From: Marinobacter segnicrescens
GTDB lineage: Bacteria; Pseudomonadota; Gammaproteobacteria; Pseudomonadales; Oleiphilaceae
DNA length: 64,000 nt
Assembly: GCF_900111555.1 (NCBI RefSeq)
Contig: NZ_FOHZ01000008.1
Coordinates: 1-64,000 of the forward strand
Direction: 5' to 3'
In this document: positions 49,464 through 58,253 of the stretch, piece by piece
Numbering within the stretch: position 1 is the stretch's first letter
Layout of the letters: the number at the start of each line of letters is the position of its first letter
Translations under genes and position numbers: made by a program
Notes under the pieces: model-generated
Database searches by the model: none
Seen by the model: the letters and a program-made list of their open reading frames with translations, nothing else
Told to the model about the DNA's origin: nothing

Positions 49464-49664
49464 AAATTCTGGAAAGTGTATTACAACAATCTTTAACCAG
49501 ATAATCCTTTAAGAAGGATTTGTAAGTGATTGACTGTGAAGGGCTCCGCGAGAAGAAGCCTGACGTCATCACAGCGTGAGCTGGCGATGGCGGGTGTACT
49601 GAGACTGACAGGCGGGTCAGGCCCGTCGCTAAAAACCTGAGTTAACTCAAAAGGAAGCTATAAG

Positions 49665-50777
49665 ATGAAAAAGACAGCTATTGCATCAGCCATCGCCTTT
49701 GCCATGGTCGCTGCTCCGACAGTCGTGTCGGCCGCGACCAGCAAAGAGTTCTCCGAGCTGAACGCTCGCCTGGACGCCATGCCGGAGATTTACGGTAACG
49801 TCCAGATGATCTACACCAACTCGGATCATGAGGATTTCGAGGGTTCAGGAAGTCAACTGACAGACTACACTTATTCTACTCTGGGGATTCGTGGCAGCCA
49901 CGAAATCATGCCGGGAGTCGAAGCTTTCGGAAAGCTTGAGCTGGAAGGTTTCTTTCCAACTGAAGGCGAGACCAATGAAACTATCGAAACCGACGAAGCC
50001 TATCTTGGTGTTCGCGGGAATTTCGGTGAAGTGTGGGTTGGTTCCGACGATTCCCAGTATGAAACCCTGATTGGTGGTTATGGCAACTGGTACTATGAAG
50101 TTGGTAACGGGAATTTTTATGCCAACTGGACTACCGGCGAAGACGACCTGATTCAGTACGTGTCACCGAGCTTCGGCGGGCTGACCCTGCATGGTGTTAT
50201 GCAGGTTGACGGCAAAAGCGAGCGGGACGAAAACGGCCAGAGCCGTGACAACAAGTATCCGTACCAGTTGGGCATGAAATATCAGCATGACCGGTTTGCC
50301 GTGGCGCTGGCTATGGACTCAAATGATGGCGCCGCAAACAACGAAAACACCTATGGTGTCCGAGTTGACTTTTTTGTAACGGATGCACTGTCGCTGAATG
50401 CGTTCTATTCCACCCAGGAAGGGGATGAGGCTGTGGCCGCCGCTGGTGAATCATTCGGCGCTGACCCGGTTGAGTCTGCGGAGTCGTTTGGTAACGTGGC
50501 CGAAAACACCGGGCTTGGTGAAGATCTGATCGGTATCCAGGGCATTTACACAATGGGCGCCTCGCGCTTCACGCTGTCTTACGAAATGGAAGAAGACGAT
50601 GTGGACGGTGCTGGTGACGGTAAAAGGGAATCGACTAACATCACCGCCCAGGCGCTGCATAACGTTTCCGACAAACTCTATGTGTATGTTGAAGGTCTTC
50701 ATCGTAACGACGAAGAAGGAGACGTTTACGATTCCGCTTACAATGAGCTGAATATCGGTGGCGCCTACCTCTTTTAA
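49665..50777 (+). CDS. Outer-membrane porin
   Basis: A 370-residue protein with signal peptide (KKTAIASAIAFAMVAAPTVVSA) and a beta-barrel of the general gram-negative porin type: alternating strands such as YSTLGIRGSHEIMPGVEAFGKLE, AYLGVRGNFGEVWVGSDDSQYE, and the terminal strand YNELNIGGAYLF ending in Phe, the BAM signal. Loops are strongly acidic (EEDDVDGAGDGK), as is common in marine bacteria. AAGGAAG precedes the ATG. Substrate unknown. Confidence 0.88.
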   Translation: MKKTAIASAIAFAMVAAPTVVSAATSKEFSELNARLDAMPEIYGNVQMIYTNSDHEDFEGSGSQLTDYTYSTLGIRGSHEIMPGVEAFGKLELEGFFPTEGETNETIETDEAYLGVRGNFGEVWVGSDDSQYETLIGGYGNWYYEVGNGNFYANWTTGEDDLIQYVSPSFGGLTLHGVMQVDGKSERDENGQSRDNKYPYQLGMKYQHDRFAVALAMDSNDGAANNENTYGVRVDFFVTDALSLNAFYSTQEGDEAVAAAGESFGADPVESAESFGNVAENTGLGEDLIGIQGIYTMGASRFTLSYEMEEDDVDGAGDGKRESTNITAQALHNVSDKLYVYVEGLHRNDEEGDVYDSAYNELNIGGAYLF

Positions 50778-50784
50778 TGTTTAG

Positions 50785-50802
50785 GGGTGGCGAGAGCCAC
50801 CC
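50785..50802. terminator. Stem-loop after the first porin gene
   Basis: Seven-bp stem GGGTGGC/GCCACCC with a GAGA loop, eight bases after the stop. No T-run follows, so it may protect the mRNA end rather than terminate. Confidence 0.4.
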
Positions 50803-51286
50803 TCGTAATCTAAGTAATCCGGAACCTGACGCGCGTTGCGCTGAGGGTTCCAGTTGCTAAACTGCTGCATGGACGGCAGATTTTCCGCCGTATCGTCCGG
50901 GTAAACCCTTCGCTCGCCCGGTAACCAGATGGCTCCCACCGACTCCCACTACTCCCACCGATTCCATCGAAACCCCCATAAGTCTGATCCCGGGTCATCG
51001 TCAACGGGCTGTGCCGGAAGCAAAACATTCCGGGCGAAACCTTCTACACTTGACGTAACAAGTATGGTGGCCTGAAGATCACGGGCGCAATCCCTTGAAG
51101 GTTATGAAACAGTCTGGAACGAGCGGCGCCCGCATTCCAGCCCTGTACTTTGGCTTCGTCCTGGCATCTGAACCTTACTGAATCAAATGTAACGGGTGGT
51201 ATCAGGGAGCGGTTGATTCAGTCCGGGTGGTCGGAAACACCGGACAAAAGTCTTGCAACACCGAAGGCGTTTAGAGGGGGGAACCG
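50803..51286. other. Gene-free stretch between porin and ZIP transporter
   Basis: Nearly 500 bases with only short open frames on either strand. I see no tRNA, repeat or recognisable binding site. A minus-strand frame ending at 50781 was considered as a gene remnant and rejected. Confidence 0.45.
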
Positions 51287-52273
51287 ATGAGCATATGGCT
51301 GGTTTTGGGGTTGGCGGTGTTACCCGCGCTGGGCAATTTCGCCGGAGGATTAATGGCGGAATTTCTCAACACACCAAAGCGGCGCCTGAACCGCGCGCTG
51401 CATGCTGCAGCCGGTATTGTGATCGCGGTGGTGAGCGTTGAAATCCTTCCTGAAGCCCTGGCCCGAATTTCACCGGGGATTATCGCGCTCGCTTTTGCGC
51501 TTGGCGGACTCGCCTATATCGCCATCGGATCGGTGGTTGAAAAATTGCAGACGGGGAGTCAAAGCGGGAGCGGGATGGGCATGTGGATGATTTACATTGC
51601 CGAGTCCGTGGATCTTCTCAGTGATGGTGTCCTCATCGGTACCGGTTCCGTGGTATCGGTCAGCATGGCCCTCGTGCTGGCAGTGGGACAGGTGCTGGCG
51701 GATGTGCCAGAAGGTTACTCGACGGTCGCTAACATGAAGGACAAGGGGGTACCGCGATCCCGCCGGTTACTGCTGTCGGTTTCTTTAGTAATACCTGTAC
51801 TGGGCGCTGCCTTGATTGCCTACTTTCTCCTGCGTAACCAGAGTGAGGCATGGCAATTTGGTGTGCTTACCTTCGCTGCAGGTTTGCTTATGGTAGCGGC
51901 TGTCGAGGACATGCTTGCGGAGGCTCATGATGCCGACGAGGATACCCGCTGGTCCCTCGCCGCGTTCATCGGCGGATTCGTGTTGTTTGTTTTGGTTTCT
52001 GCCGGTCTGGGCAGTCAAAGCCAATCTCCATCCGAAGAGACCGGTCACTCAGGGAAAAGTGCTGGTGACGATGTAAGCCTGCAGATGCCGGCGGCCCCGT
52101 ACTGGCCTCGTAGACTATGTGTGGCCACCGCGCGCGTGGCCACTGTAGTAACAAAGTCTCTTGCTTCTGGTCATCCGGTAAGCAGGTCGGCTGGCTTCAG
52201 TGCGAACACGAAAAAGCCGGGAACAGAAGGTCCCGGCAACACCTGTGTTAACTCAATTCAGGCTTCGTTCTAA
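51287..52273 (+). CDS. ZIP-family metal transporter with abnormal C-terminal tail
   Basis: A 328-residue reading. Residues 1-245 form a ZIP-type permease: N-terminal segment LVLGLAVLPALGNFAGGLMAE, then HAAAGIVIAVVSVEILPEAL, a segment with IAESVDLLSDGVLIGTGSVV, AVGQVLADVPEGYS, and EDMLAEAHDAD before the last segment FIGGFVLFVLVSAGLGS. The final 80 residues look like non-coding DNA read through (no segments, odd composition) and cover the terminator of the neighbouring porin. The native stop has probably been lost by frameshift or mutation. Likely substrates are zinc or related divalent ions. Confidence 0.82.
   Translation: MSIWLVLGLAVLPALGNFAGGLMAEFLNTPKRRLNRALHAAAGIVIAVVSVEILPEALARISPGIIALAFALGGLAYIAIGSVVEKLQTGSQSGSGMGMWMIYIAESVDLLSDGVLIGTGSVVSVSMALVLAVGQVLADVPEGYSTVANMKDKGVPRSRRLLLSVSLVIPVLGAALIAYFLLRNQSEAWQFGVLTFAAGLLMVAAVEDMLAEAHDADEDTRWSLAAFIGGFVLFVLVSAGLGSQSQSPSEETGHSGKSAGDDVSLQMPAAPYWPRRLCVATARVATVVTKSLASGHPVSRSAGFSANTKKPGTEGPGNTCVNSIQASF
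52211..52237 (-). terminator. Terminator of the second porin gene
   Basis: On the minus strand GCCGGGA/TCCCGGC (52231-52237 with 52216-52222) runs into TTTTT. It is about 75 bases past the porin stop and lies inside the overlong ZIP reading frame. Confidence 0.75.
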
Positions 52274-52309
52274 CGCCTGTGGTTGTACGTGTGACCCACA
52301 TGCTGGCAG

Positions 52310-53338
52310 TTACATGGAGAATTTGTGCTCGAAACCGACACCGAAGTAGGTGTCTTCCAGGGAAGACGTATTCTCATCCGCTTCCGCATTGGCGTAGTAG
52401 CCAAAGATCTTGCTCTTGTCACCCACCTTGTAGTCGGCCCCCAGAGCCATCAGCGTGAGGTCGTCGTCAGTCTGGTCCATGCTGGTCAGACCATACTGCG
52501 CCTTCAGCTTCAAACGGTTCAGGCTGAATGCGCCACTGAGAATGTAGGAGCTGTCCTCGTAGCTCATGCCCGCCACGTCATCAGAGGTTTCGGATTTCTG
52601 GTAGATCGCCCCTAACTCGAAGTTCTGAATGCGGGCACCGCCGGAGACGCGCACCGCGTCTACCAGGTAGAGATCTTCGCCGATACCGGCAAAGTCAGCA
52701 TCATAGATGTTGGTGGTGACTTCCGAATCGTATGCCACAGCACCGAAGATAGTTCCGTTATCGAATACCACGGAAGAGGAGAACGCGTCGGCGGCGTTGT
52801 CCCTGGTTTCACCGGCCTTATCGTCGCCTTCTCCTGGGATCATGGCCAGGTTCAGGGTGATGACGTCAGCGAGTTTCGGTGTGCTGTACTGGATAATGTT
52901 GCTGACCCGCTCTTCGCCACCAAGGATCGAACTGATATCGCCACCAAGATTGTCGAACTGGTCCACGTCCAACTGTGCTTTCTTGAACGGCGTATCGAAC
53001 TTGCCAGCAATCAGCGTACCCAGGCTGGCGTGCGTGAAACCGCCGTAAATGTTCCGCTGGTCGAAGGTCTCGCCATCACCGGAGTCGCCGTTATCGACAT
53101 CAATTTCGAACTCGGCCTGATATATGGCCTGAACATTCGGAATGTCGAGGTCCAGCGCACCCTTGACACCGATACGGGAAGCGTTGCTATTCAGTTCCCA
53201 TTGGTCGTCAGTGCCGTTATCGTAGTTCTCGTAAGAGACATTGACCTTGCCGTATACCGTCGGGCCCTTATCCGCCAGTGCGATGGACGGTGCGGCAACC
53301 AGTGTGCCGATAGCTGCTGCAAGCAATTGTTTTTTCAT
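52310..53338 (-). CDS. Outer-membrane porin
   Basis: A 342-residue porin: signal peptide KKQLLAAAIGTLVAAPSIALA, then PTVYGKVNVSYENYDNG, SRIGVKGALDLDIPNVQAIYQAE and the terminal strand YFGVGFEHKFSM. It is typical of the gram-negative porin family of Marinobacter-like bacteria. GGAGAG lies eight bases before the ATG. It differs in sequence from the porin at 49.7 kb, so the two are not a recent duplication. Substrate unknown. Confidence 0.88.
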   Translation of the reverse strand: MKKQLLAAAIGTLVAAPSIALADKGPTVYGKVNVSYENYDNGTDDQWELNSNASRIGVKGALDLDIPNVQAIYQAEFEIDVDNGDSGDGETFDQRNIYGGFTHASLGTLIAGKFDTPFKKAQLDVDQFDNLGGDISSILGGEERVSNIIQYSTPKLADVITLNLAMIPGEGDDKAGETRDNAADAFSSSVVFDNGTIFGAVAYDSEVTTNIYDADFAGIGEDLYLVDAVRVSGGARIQNFELGAIYQKSETSDDVAGMSYEDSSYILSGAFSLNRLKLKAQYGLTSMDQTDDDLTLMALGADYKVGDKSKIFGYYANAEADENTSSLEDTYFGVGFEHKFSM

Positions 53339-53668
53339 TCGCTTTCTCTCCAGATTCGATCGTTACCGATCAGTATTGAGTTCGTGGTGCCTACTATGCG
53401 GAGGGAATATGAATAAATGATTAACATAATATTTCATTTGTGTGAAAAGGCTCCCTGTCGGAGCAGATCTCTGGAGGGGGTATTCTACAGGGCGTGCGTG
53501 ATAAGACGGGAATGCTTGGCCTTTACGTCTTTCGGATACCAGGTAGGTAATGTTGCTTCGGGAGGTTGCCGGACCCTGGGGTCCGGCTAGAAAAGCAGAG
53601 TGTGTCCGTGAGGCTCCGCAACCATGGGCTGGAAAACTGTCGGGCACTCACGGACTGTATCAGGCCTG
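53339..53668. other. Region between second porin and the efflux operon
   Basis: The first 100 bases are AT-rich and should hold the porin promoter. A hairpin GCCGGACC/GGTCCGGC (53568-53575 with 53580-53587) lies about 80 bases past the CzcA stop; no T-run follows it. Nothing else seen. Confidence 0.4.
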
Positions 53669-56600
53669 TCAGACCTCGTGTGTGTGGTCCCTGATCCATC
53701 CCCGTGAGAAGGTCTGGTACAGTGTTGGCAGGACCACAAGGGTCAGCAGTGTCGCCGAAACCAATCCCCCCACCACGACGGATGCCAGCGGGCGCTGGAC
53801 ATCAGAGCCAATCCCTGACGCCATCAGCATCGGTATCAGGCCCAGTGCAGAGGTGAAGGCTGTCATCATCACCGGCCGTAACCTTGTAAGGGCTCCCTCG
53901 AAGGCCGCTTCCGCTGGAGGTAACCCTCCCTCGACCCGCTGGTTGATCGCGCTGATCATGACCACTCCATTGAGCACAGCCAGGCCGAAAAGCGTGATAA
54001 AGCCGATTGAGCTTGGTACAGACAGGTACTGGCCCGTTATCCAAAGGCTGACCACGCCGCCGATCAGGGCAAGGGGAACGTTGAGCATGATCAGTAGCGC
54101 CTGCCCCACTGAGCCGAAGGCAAAGTAGAGGAACAGAAAAATCAGCGCCAGTGAGATGGGCACAACAATCATCAACGTCTGCTGAGCCCGGCGCTGGTTC
54201 TCGAACTGGCCTCCGAAAACCACCGAGTAGCCCGCCGGCAGGTCGATCTCTTCGGCTATCCGACGGTCAAGTTCGGCCACAACGCCGCCCATGTCACGAC
54301 CCTCGATATTTGCCTGAACAACCACCCGGCGCTGAACATCGTCCCTGCGGATCTGGGGAGGGCCTTCTTCAATGGCCACTTCAGCGACGTCTTCCAGCCT
54401 GACCCAGGCGCCGTTGGGGGCCTGAAGGATCAGTGAGCGAATGCTTTCCGCGCTGTTTCGGTACTGCTCAGCCAGGCGCACATAGATGTCGTACCGTTCG
54501 TTGCCCTTGATAACCTGGCCGGCACTCTGGCCACCAATCGCGTCAGACACCAGTTCCATGACCTGCGCGACTGAAATGCCATAGCGGGCAAGGCGATCCC
54601 GGTCCGGGCGGACAATAAGCTGAGCCTCACCGGCGATCTGTTCCATCTGAACATCTCGGGTGCCTTCAACGGACTTGGCAAGGGTTTCGATGGCCTGGCC
54701 CTTCTCCGCGAGAATGTCCAGGTCGGGACCGAACAGCTTGATGGCCAGCTGCGCCTTTACGCCAGAGAGCAGTTCGTCCACGCGGTTGGCAATGGGCTGG
54801 GAAAAATTAAGGATGAGACCCGGATGAACCGAGAGCTCCTCCTGTATCAGTGCCTGGAGTCCCTCCCGGTCCTCGGCCGATTCCCACTGTTCTGCGGGCT
54901 TTAATCCGATATACATTGCAATGTTGGACACGGGTTCGGGGTCGCCGCCCAGCTCGGCACGACCAATGCGGCTCGTCACATAGGTCACCTCGGGGAATTT
55001 CATGATTCGCTTTTCCAGCTTGGGCGCAATTTCCACCGCGGCATCGACGTTGACAGAGGGAGCAAGCGTCACCCGGACCATCATGGTGCCTTCTTCCATT
55101 TCCGGCATGAATTCAGTACCGAGCCGGGGAATCAGGAAGATGGCAAACGCCAGCATGACGATTGCTGTACCTGCGACGATGCTCCGAAACCGTATGGCAC
55201 GGTCCAGCAACCAGCGATAGCCGGCCTCCAGCGGTTTCAATATCGGACTCGGACGATAATGGATGCCCCGCCGGAAGAAGTAGCTGGCCAGTGCCGGCAC
55301 GACCACCAGCGCTGTACCCAGTGCGGCGAGCTCCGCGAGTACAATGCTGATTGCCATTGGGGTGAACATTTTCCCTTCCACACCCTGAAGGGTAAACAGT
55401 GGCAGGAACACCACGACGATAATCATAACGGCGAAAAACACGGATCTCGCGACCTCCTTGGTGGCTTCCGCGATACGCAGCGACACGCCTTGCGGGTCGT
55501 CCTTCTCCGCCTGGTCGTGGTCAATTTCCGTCTCGGTGTCGTCGGGAGTGAGCTCTCGTCTGCGTTCGGAGTCGTGGAACCGATCCGGGCGGGATATGTG
55601 GCTGAAGATGTTTTCCATGACCACGATGGAACCATCCACCATCATACCGATGGCAATGGCCAGCCCCCCCAAGGACATGAGGTTCGCAGACATGCCGAAA
55701 TAGCTCATGACCATCAGTGCCAGACCCACCGAAATGGGAATCGACAGCAGCACCAGCAGAGAGGCCCGGAGGTTCAGCAGAAACAGGGCCAGGATGATGA
55801 CGATAAAAACGAATGCCTGCAACAGCGCATCCACCACGGTGTCAACGGCACTGAACACCAGGTCGGACTGGTTGTAGTAGGGCTCGATCCTGACACCTTC
55901 GGGCAGTGCCTTCTGAATGGTCGGAAGCAGTTCTTCAATATCGGTGATCGTTTCTGCGGTATTGGCCCCGAAACGTTTGAGCACAATGCCGGCGACCACT
56001 TCGCCCATGGCCTGAACCTCGCCATCGGCAGTCCTCTTGGTCATGGTGACAGCACCCTGACGAATCTCCCCGCCGTAGGCCACCTCGGCAACATCCCCGA
56101 CGGTGATGGCCGTGCCATCGGCTTCCTTGACCGGCACGTTCGAAATATCACGCAGGCCGTCCTCACCGCTTCTGACCCAGCCAACGCCGCGAATGACCAG
56201 CTGCTCGCTGCCCCGGTTGACGTACCAGCCGCCGGCATTACGGTTACCCGCATTAATGGCTTCGGAGACGTCATCAGCCGTCAGGTTGTAGGAAAGCAGT
56301 TTGGCTGGATTCAGCTTGACCTGGTACTGGCGGACTTCTCCACCGTATGAAAGCAGCCCCGTGACACCTTCGACCGGCATCATCAGCAGTTTCACCACCC
56401 AGTCATTGAGGCTCCTCAGTTCCATGGGGCCGTACTTTTCCGGATTCTCGCTGGTCAGCACATACTCATAGACCTGGCTGAGGCCACTGGTATTCGGGCC
56501 CATCTCGGGCTGTCCCACGCCTTCGGGAATCTGCTCCCGGGCAGCCTGAAGCTGTTCAAAGACAAGCTGTCGGGCGAAGTAGATGTCGGTGCCTTCCTCG

Positions 56601-56890
56601 AAGACAACGGTGATCACTGACAGCCCCGTACGTGAGATCGACCGGACCTCCTCGACGCTTGGCAGCGAGTAGATGGTCGCTTCGATGGGGAAGCTGATAA
56701 GCTGCTCCACCTCCTCGGCGGCCAGCCCCGGCGCCTCCGTGTTTATGACGACCTGGACATTGGATACGTCCGGGAATGCATCCAGGTTAAGTCGGGGGAT
56801 GGTGAAAACAGCTACTATGACGGCCGCGAACAGGCCGATCACAACCAACAGGCGGCTTCTCACCGCCCAGTCGACAATGGCGTTAAGCAT
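53669..56890 (-). CDS. czcA: Heavy-metal efflux RND transporter, CusA/CzcA family
   Basis: A 1073-residue inner-membrane pump with 12 segments and two large periplasmic loops. The start MLNAIVDWAVRSRLLVVIGL, FPDVSNVQVVINTEAPGL and the segment-4 motif IGMMVDGSIVVMEN place it in the heavy-metal RND class. The motif differs from both classic CzcA (DGAVVMVEN) and CusA (VDAAIVMIEN), so the ion cannot be named. A cytoplasmic acidic/His insert (RPDRFHDSERRRELTPDDTE) follows. The ATG at 56890 has GGGGA five bases upstream, ten bases after the adaptor stop. Confidence 0.93.
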   Translation of the reverse strand: MLNAIVDWAVRSRLLVVIGLFAAVIVAVFTIPRLNLDAFPDVSNVQVVINTEAPGLAAEEVEQLISFPIEATIYSLPSVEEVRSISRTGLSVITVVFEEGTDIYFARQLVFEQLQAAREQIPEGVGQPEMGPNTSGLSQVYEYVLTSENPEKYGPMELRSLNDWVVKLLMMPVEGVTGLLSYGGEVRQYQVKLNPAKLLSYNLTADDVSEAINAGNRNAGGWYVNRGSEQLVIRGVGWVRSGEDGLRDISNVPVKEADGTAITVGDVAEVAYGGEIRQGAVTMTKRTADGEVQAMGEVVAGIVLKRFGANTAETITDIEELLPTIQKALPEGVRIEPYYNQSDLVFSAVDTVVDALLQAFVFIVIILALFLLNLRASLLVLLSIPISVGLALMVMSYFGMSANLMSLGGLAIAIGMMVDGSIVVMENIFSHISRPDRFHDSERRRELTPDDTETEIDHDQAEKDDPQGVSLRIAEATKEVARSVFFAVMIIVVVFLPLFTLQGVEGKMFTPMAISIVLAELAALGTALVVVPALASYFFRRGIHYRPSPILKPLEAGYRWLLDRAIRFRSIVAGTAIVMLAFAIFLIPRLGTEFMPEMEEGTMMVRVTLAPSVNVDAAVEIAPKLEKRIMKFPEVTYVTSRIGRAELGGDPEPVSNIAMYIGLKPAEQWESAEDREGLQALIQEELSVHPGLILNFSQPIANRVDELLSGVKAQLAIKLFGPDLDILAEKGQAIETLAKSVEGTRDVQMEQIAGEAQLIVRPDRDRLARYGISVAQVMELVSDAIGGQSAGQVIKGNERYDIYVRLAEQYRNSAESIRSLILQAPNGAWVRLEDVAEVAIEEGPPQIRRDDVQRRVVVQANIEGRDMGGVVAELDRRIAEEIDLPAGYSVVFGGQFENQRRAQQTLMIVVPISLALIFLFLYFAFGSVGQALLIMLNVPLALIGGVVSLWITGQYLSVPSSIGFITLFGLAVLNGVVMISAINQRVEGGLPPAEAAFEGALTRLRPVMMTAFTSALGLIPMLMASGIGSDVQRPLASVVVGGLVSATLLTLVVLPTLYQTFSRGWIRDHTHEV

Positions 56891-56900
56891 GAGGTCCCCT

Positions 56901-58235
56901 TTAGTGGTTGTGTACGGAGAAACCGCCCTTGGCAATTTCGGAATTAAGGTAGAACGAACCGTCAGTCACGACGGTGGTGCCAGGTTCAACGCCAGCGATC
57001 TGTACTTTTCCGGAGAGCTCTTTCAATCTCCGGATATCGACCTGCCGATACTTGCCCGGAGCTTCCTGTATGAATACCACCCATTCACCGGCGCTGTTAC
57101 GATTCAGTGCCCGTTCAGGAACCAGCAGGCCGGGTTCACCCTGATCCGCTTCTATGGCCACTTCAACAAATTCACCAGGGTGCGGTGAGTGCTCCTCGTC
57201 AAGCTCAAGCTCAATGCGCACGCCCATTGTGCGAGTACTTTCGTCCAGTCGATGATGTTTCTGAACGACCGTGCCCTGGTGCCACTCGTCCCCTATGCGG
57301 ACCCTCGCCGGTTCGCCGGGTTCGATGGCGCGCGCGGCCGAGGCCTGAACCGTCGCTTCTACCCAGACGCTGGATTCATCAGTGATCATGAAGAGCGGTG
57401 TTCCGGTCTCCACATACTGACCCACCACGAAATCATCCTCGATAATGGTGCCCGCCACTGACGCAAGCAGCCTGAACTGACCAAGTTGAAGCTCGTCTTC
57501 GCCGCGCAAAAACTGAGTAACCTGGGTTTCGGTCATGCCGTAGGCCTGGAGTCTGGACTGTGCCTGCTGGAACGCGACACGGGCCTCTATATAGCGCGCC
57601 TCTCCGACCACGGACTTGCCTAATTCGCGAACGCGGTACCATTCACGGGCAGCGATCTGGAGCGCGCCCTGGGCTTCGGCCATTTCAACACTGGTCAACA
57701 GTACAAGGGGAGCGCCTTTTTCGACCACGTCGCCCAGTTCCGCCATCCGTGAAACGACTTGCGCCGGAATCCTTGTACTCACGCGAGCGGACCGGTAGTC
57801 GTTCAGCTGGACTTCACCGGGGGCCGTGACGATTTCCGGCACTGGCTGAAGTTCAAGCTTTCTGGCCTCGATATTGGCCATGCGCTGCGATTCGCTGCTC
57901 AGCTCCACCACGCCCGGGGGGGCCTCATTGTGGCCTTCTTCGGCATGTCCTTCCTCTTTATGTTCTTCTTCATGTCCATCGGCGTCATGCCCTTCTTCTG
58001 AGGCCCTTTGCTCGTGCCCCTCACCTTCGTGTTCGCCCTCCTCTTCGTGGCCTGACCCCTCATGGCCGGGCTCCTCATGGGTTTCTTCGGACATTTGGGC
58101 GCTAGCCTGGCGCTGGCCCTCCTCGGCGGCATGATCGTGCTCGCCGTTTTCTTCGTGATTGGTTTGAGCCCCGACCGGAGCGCCTGCAAGCATTGCTACG
58201 AGTGTCAATGTAAAAAACTGAAACGGCATGTTCAT
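56901..58235 (-). CDS. czcB: RND efflux periplasmic adaptor (CzcB-like) with His/Glu-rich N-terminus
   Basis: A 444-residue membrane-fusion protein. After the signal peptide, residues 25-105 are a low-complexity His/Glu/Gly segment (repeats of the type EEGHDADGHEEEHKEEGH) that probably binds metal. The adaptor core follows: VTAPGEVQLNDYRSARVSTRI, a helical hairpin, and VWVEATVQASAARAIEPGEP; the end reads VTDGSFYLNSEIAKGGFSVHNH. It links the RND pump to the outer-membrane channel. GGAG lies upstream of the ATG. Confidence 0.93.
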   Translation of the reverse strand: MNMPFQFFTLTLVAMLAGAPVGAQTNHEENGEHDHAAEEGQRQASAQMSEETHEEPGHEGSGHEEEGEHEGEGHEQRASEEGHDADGHEEEHKEEGHAEEGHNEAPPGVVELSSESQRMANIEARKLELQPVPEIVTAPGEVQLNDYRSARVSTRIPAQVVSRMAELGDVVEKGAPLVLLTSVEMAEAQGALQIAAREWYRVRELGKSVVGEARYIEARVAFQQAQSRLQAYGMTETQVTQFLRGEDELQLGQFRLLASVAGTIIEDDFVVGQYVETGTPLFMITDESSVWVEATVQASAARAIEPGEPARVRIGDEWHQGTVVQKHHRLDESTRTMGVRIELELDEEHSPHPGEFVEVAIEADQGEPGLLVPERALNRNSAGEWVVFIQEAPGKYRQVDIRRLKELSGKVQIAGVEPGTTVVTDGSFYLNSEIAKGGFSVHNH

Positions 58236-58253
58236 GCAAATCTCCGTTAAACG

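Larger units (their letters stand above)
49166..49664. other. Long upstream region of the first porin
   Basis: A 500-base stretch with no gene. It contains an NtrC-like palindrome (49277-49293), a candidate sigma-54 promoter (49448-49463) and an AT-rich segment (49420-49520). The IS3 element ends at its left edge, so upstream sequences may have been displaced. Confidence 0.5.

Noticed and set aside
50781..50948. Minus-strand frame of about 55 codons ending just after the first porin gene (possible gene remnant)
   Set aside because: It has no start codon, its end is made from the porin stem-loop, and no family was recognised.
55259..56350. 363-residue open frame antisense to the RND pump gene
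   Set aside because: Shadow of a GC-rich coding region: composition His/Gln-rich and patchy, no family motif, and the opposite strand is clearly czcA.
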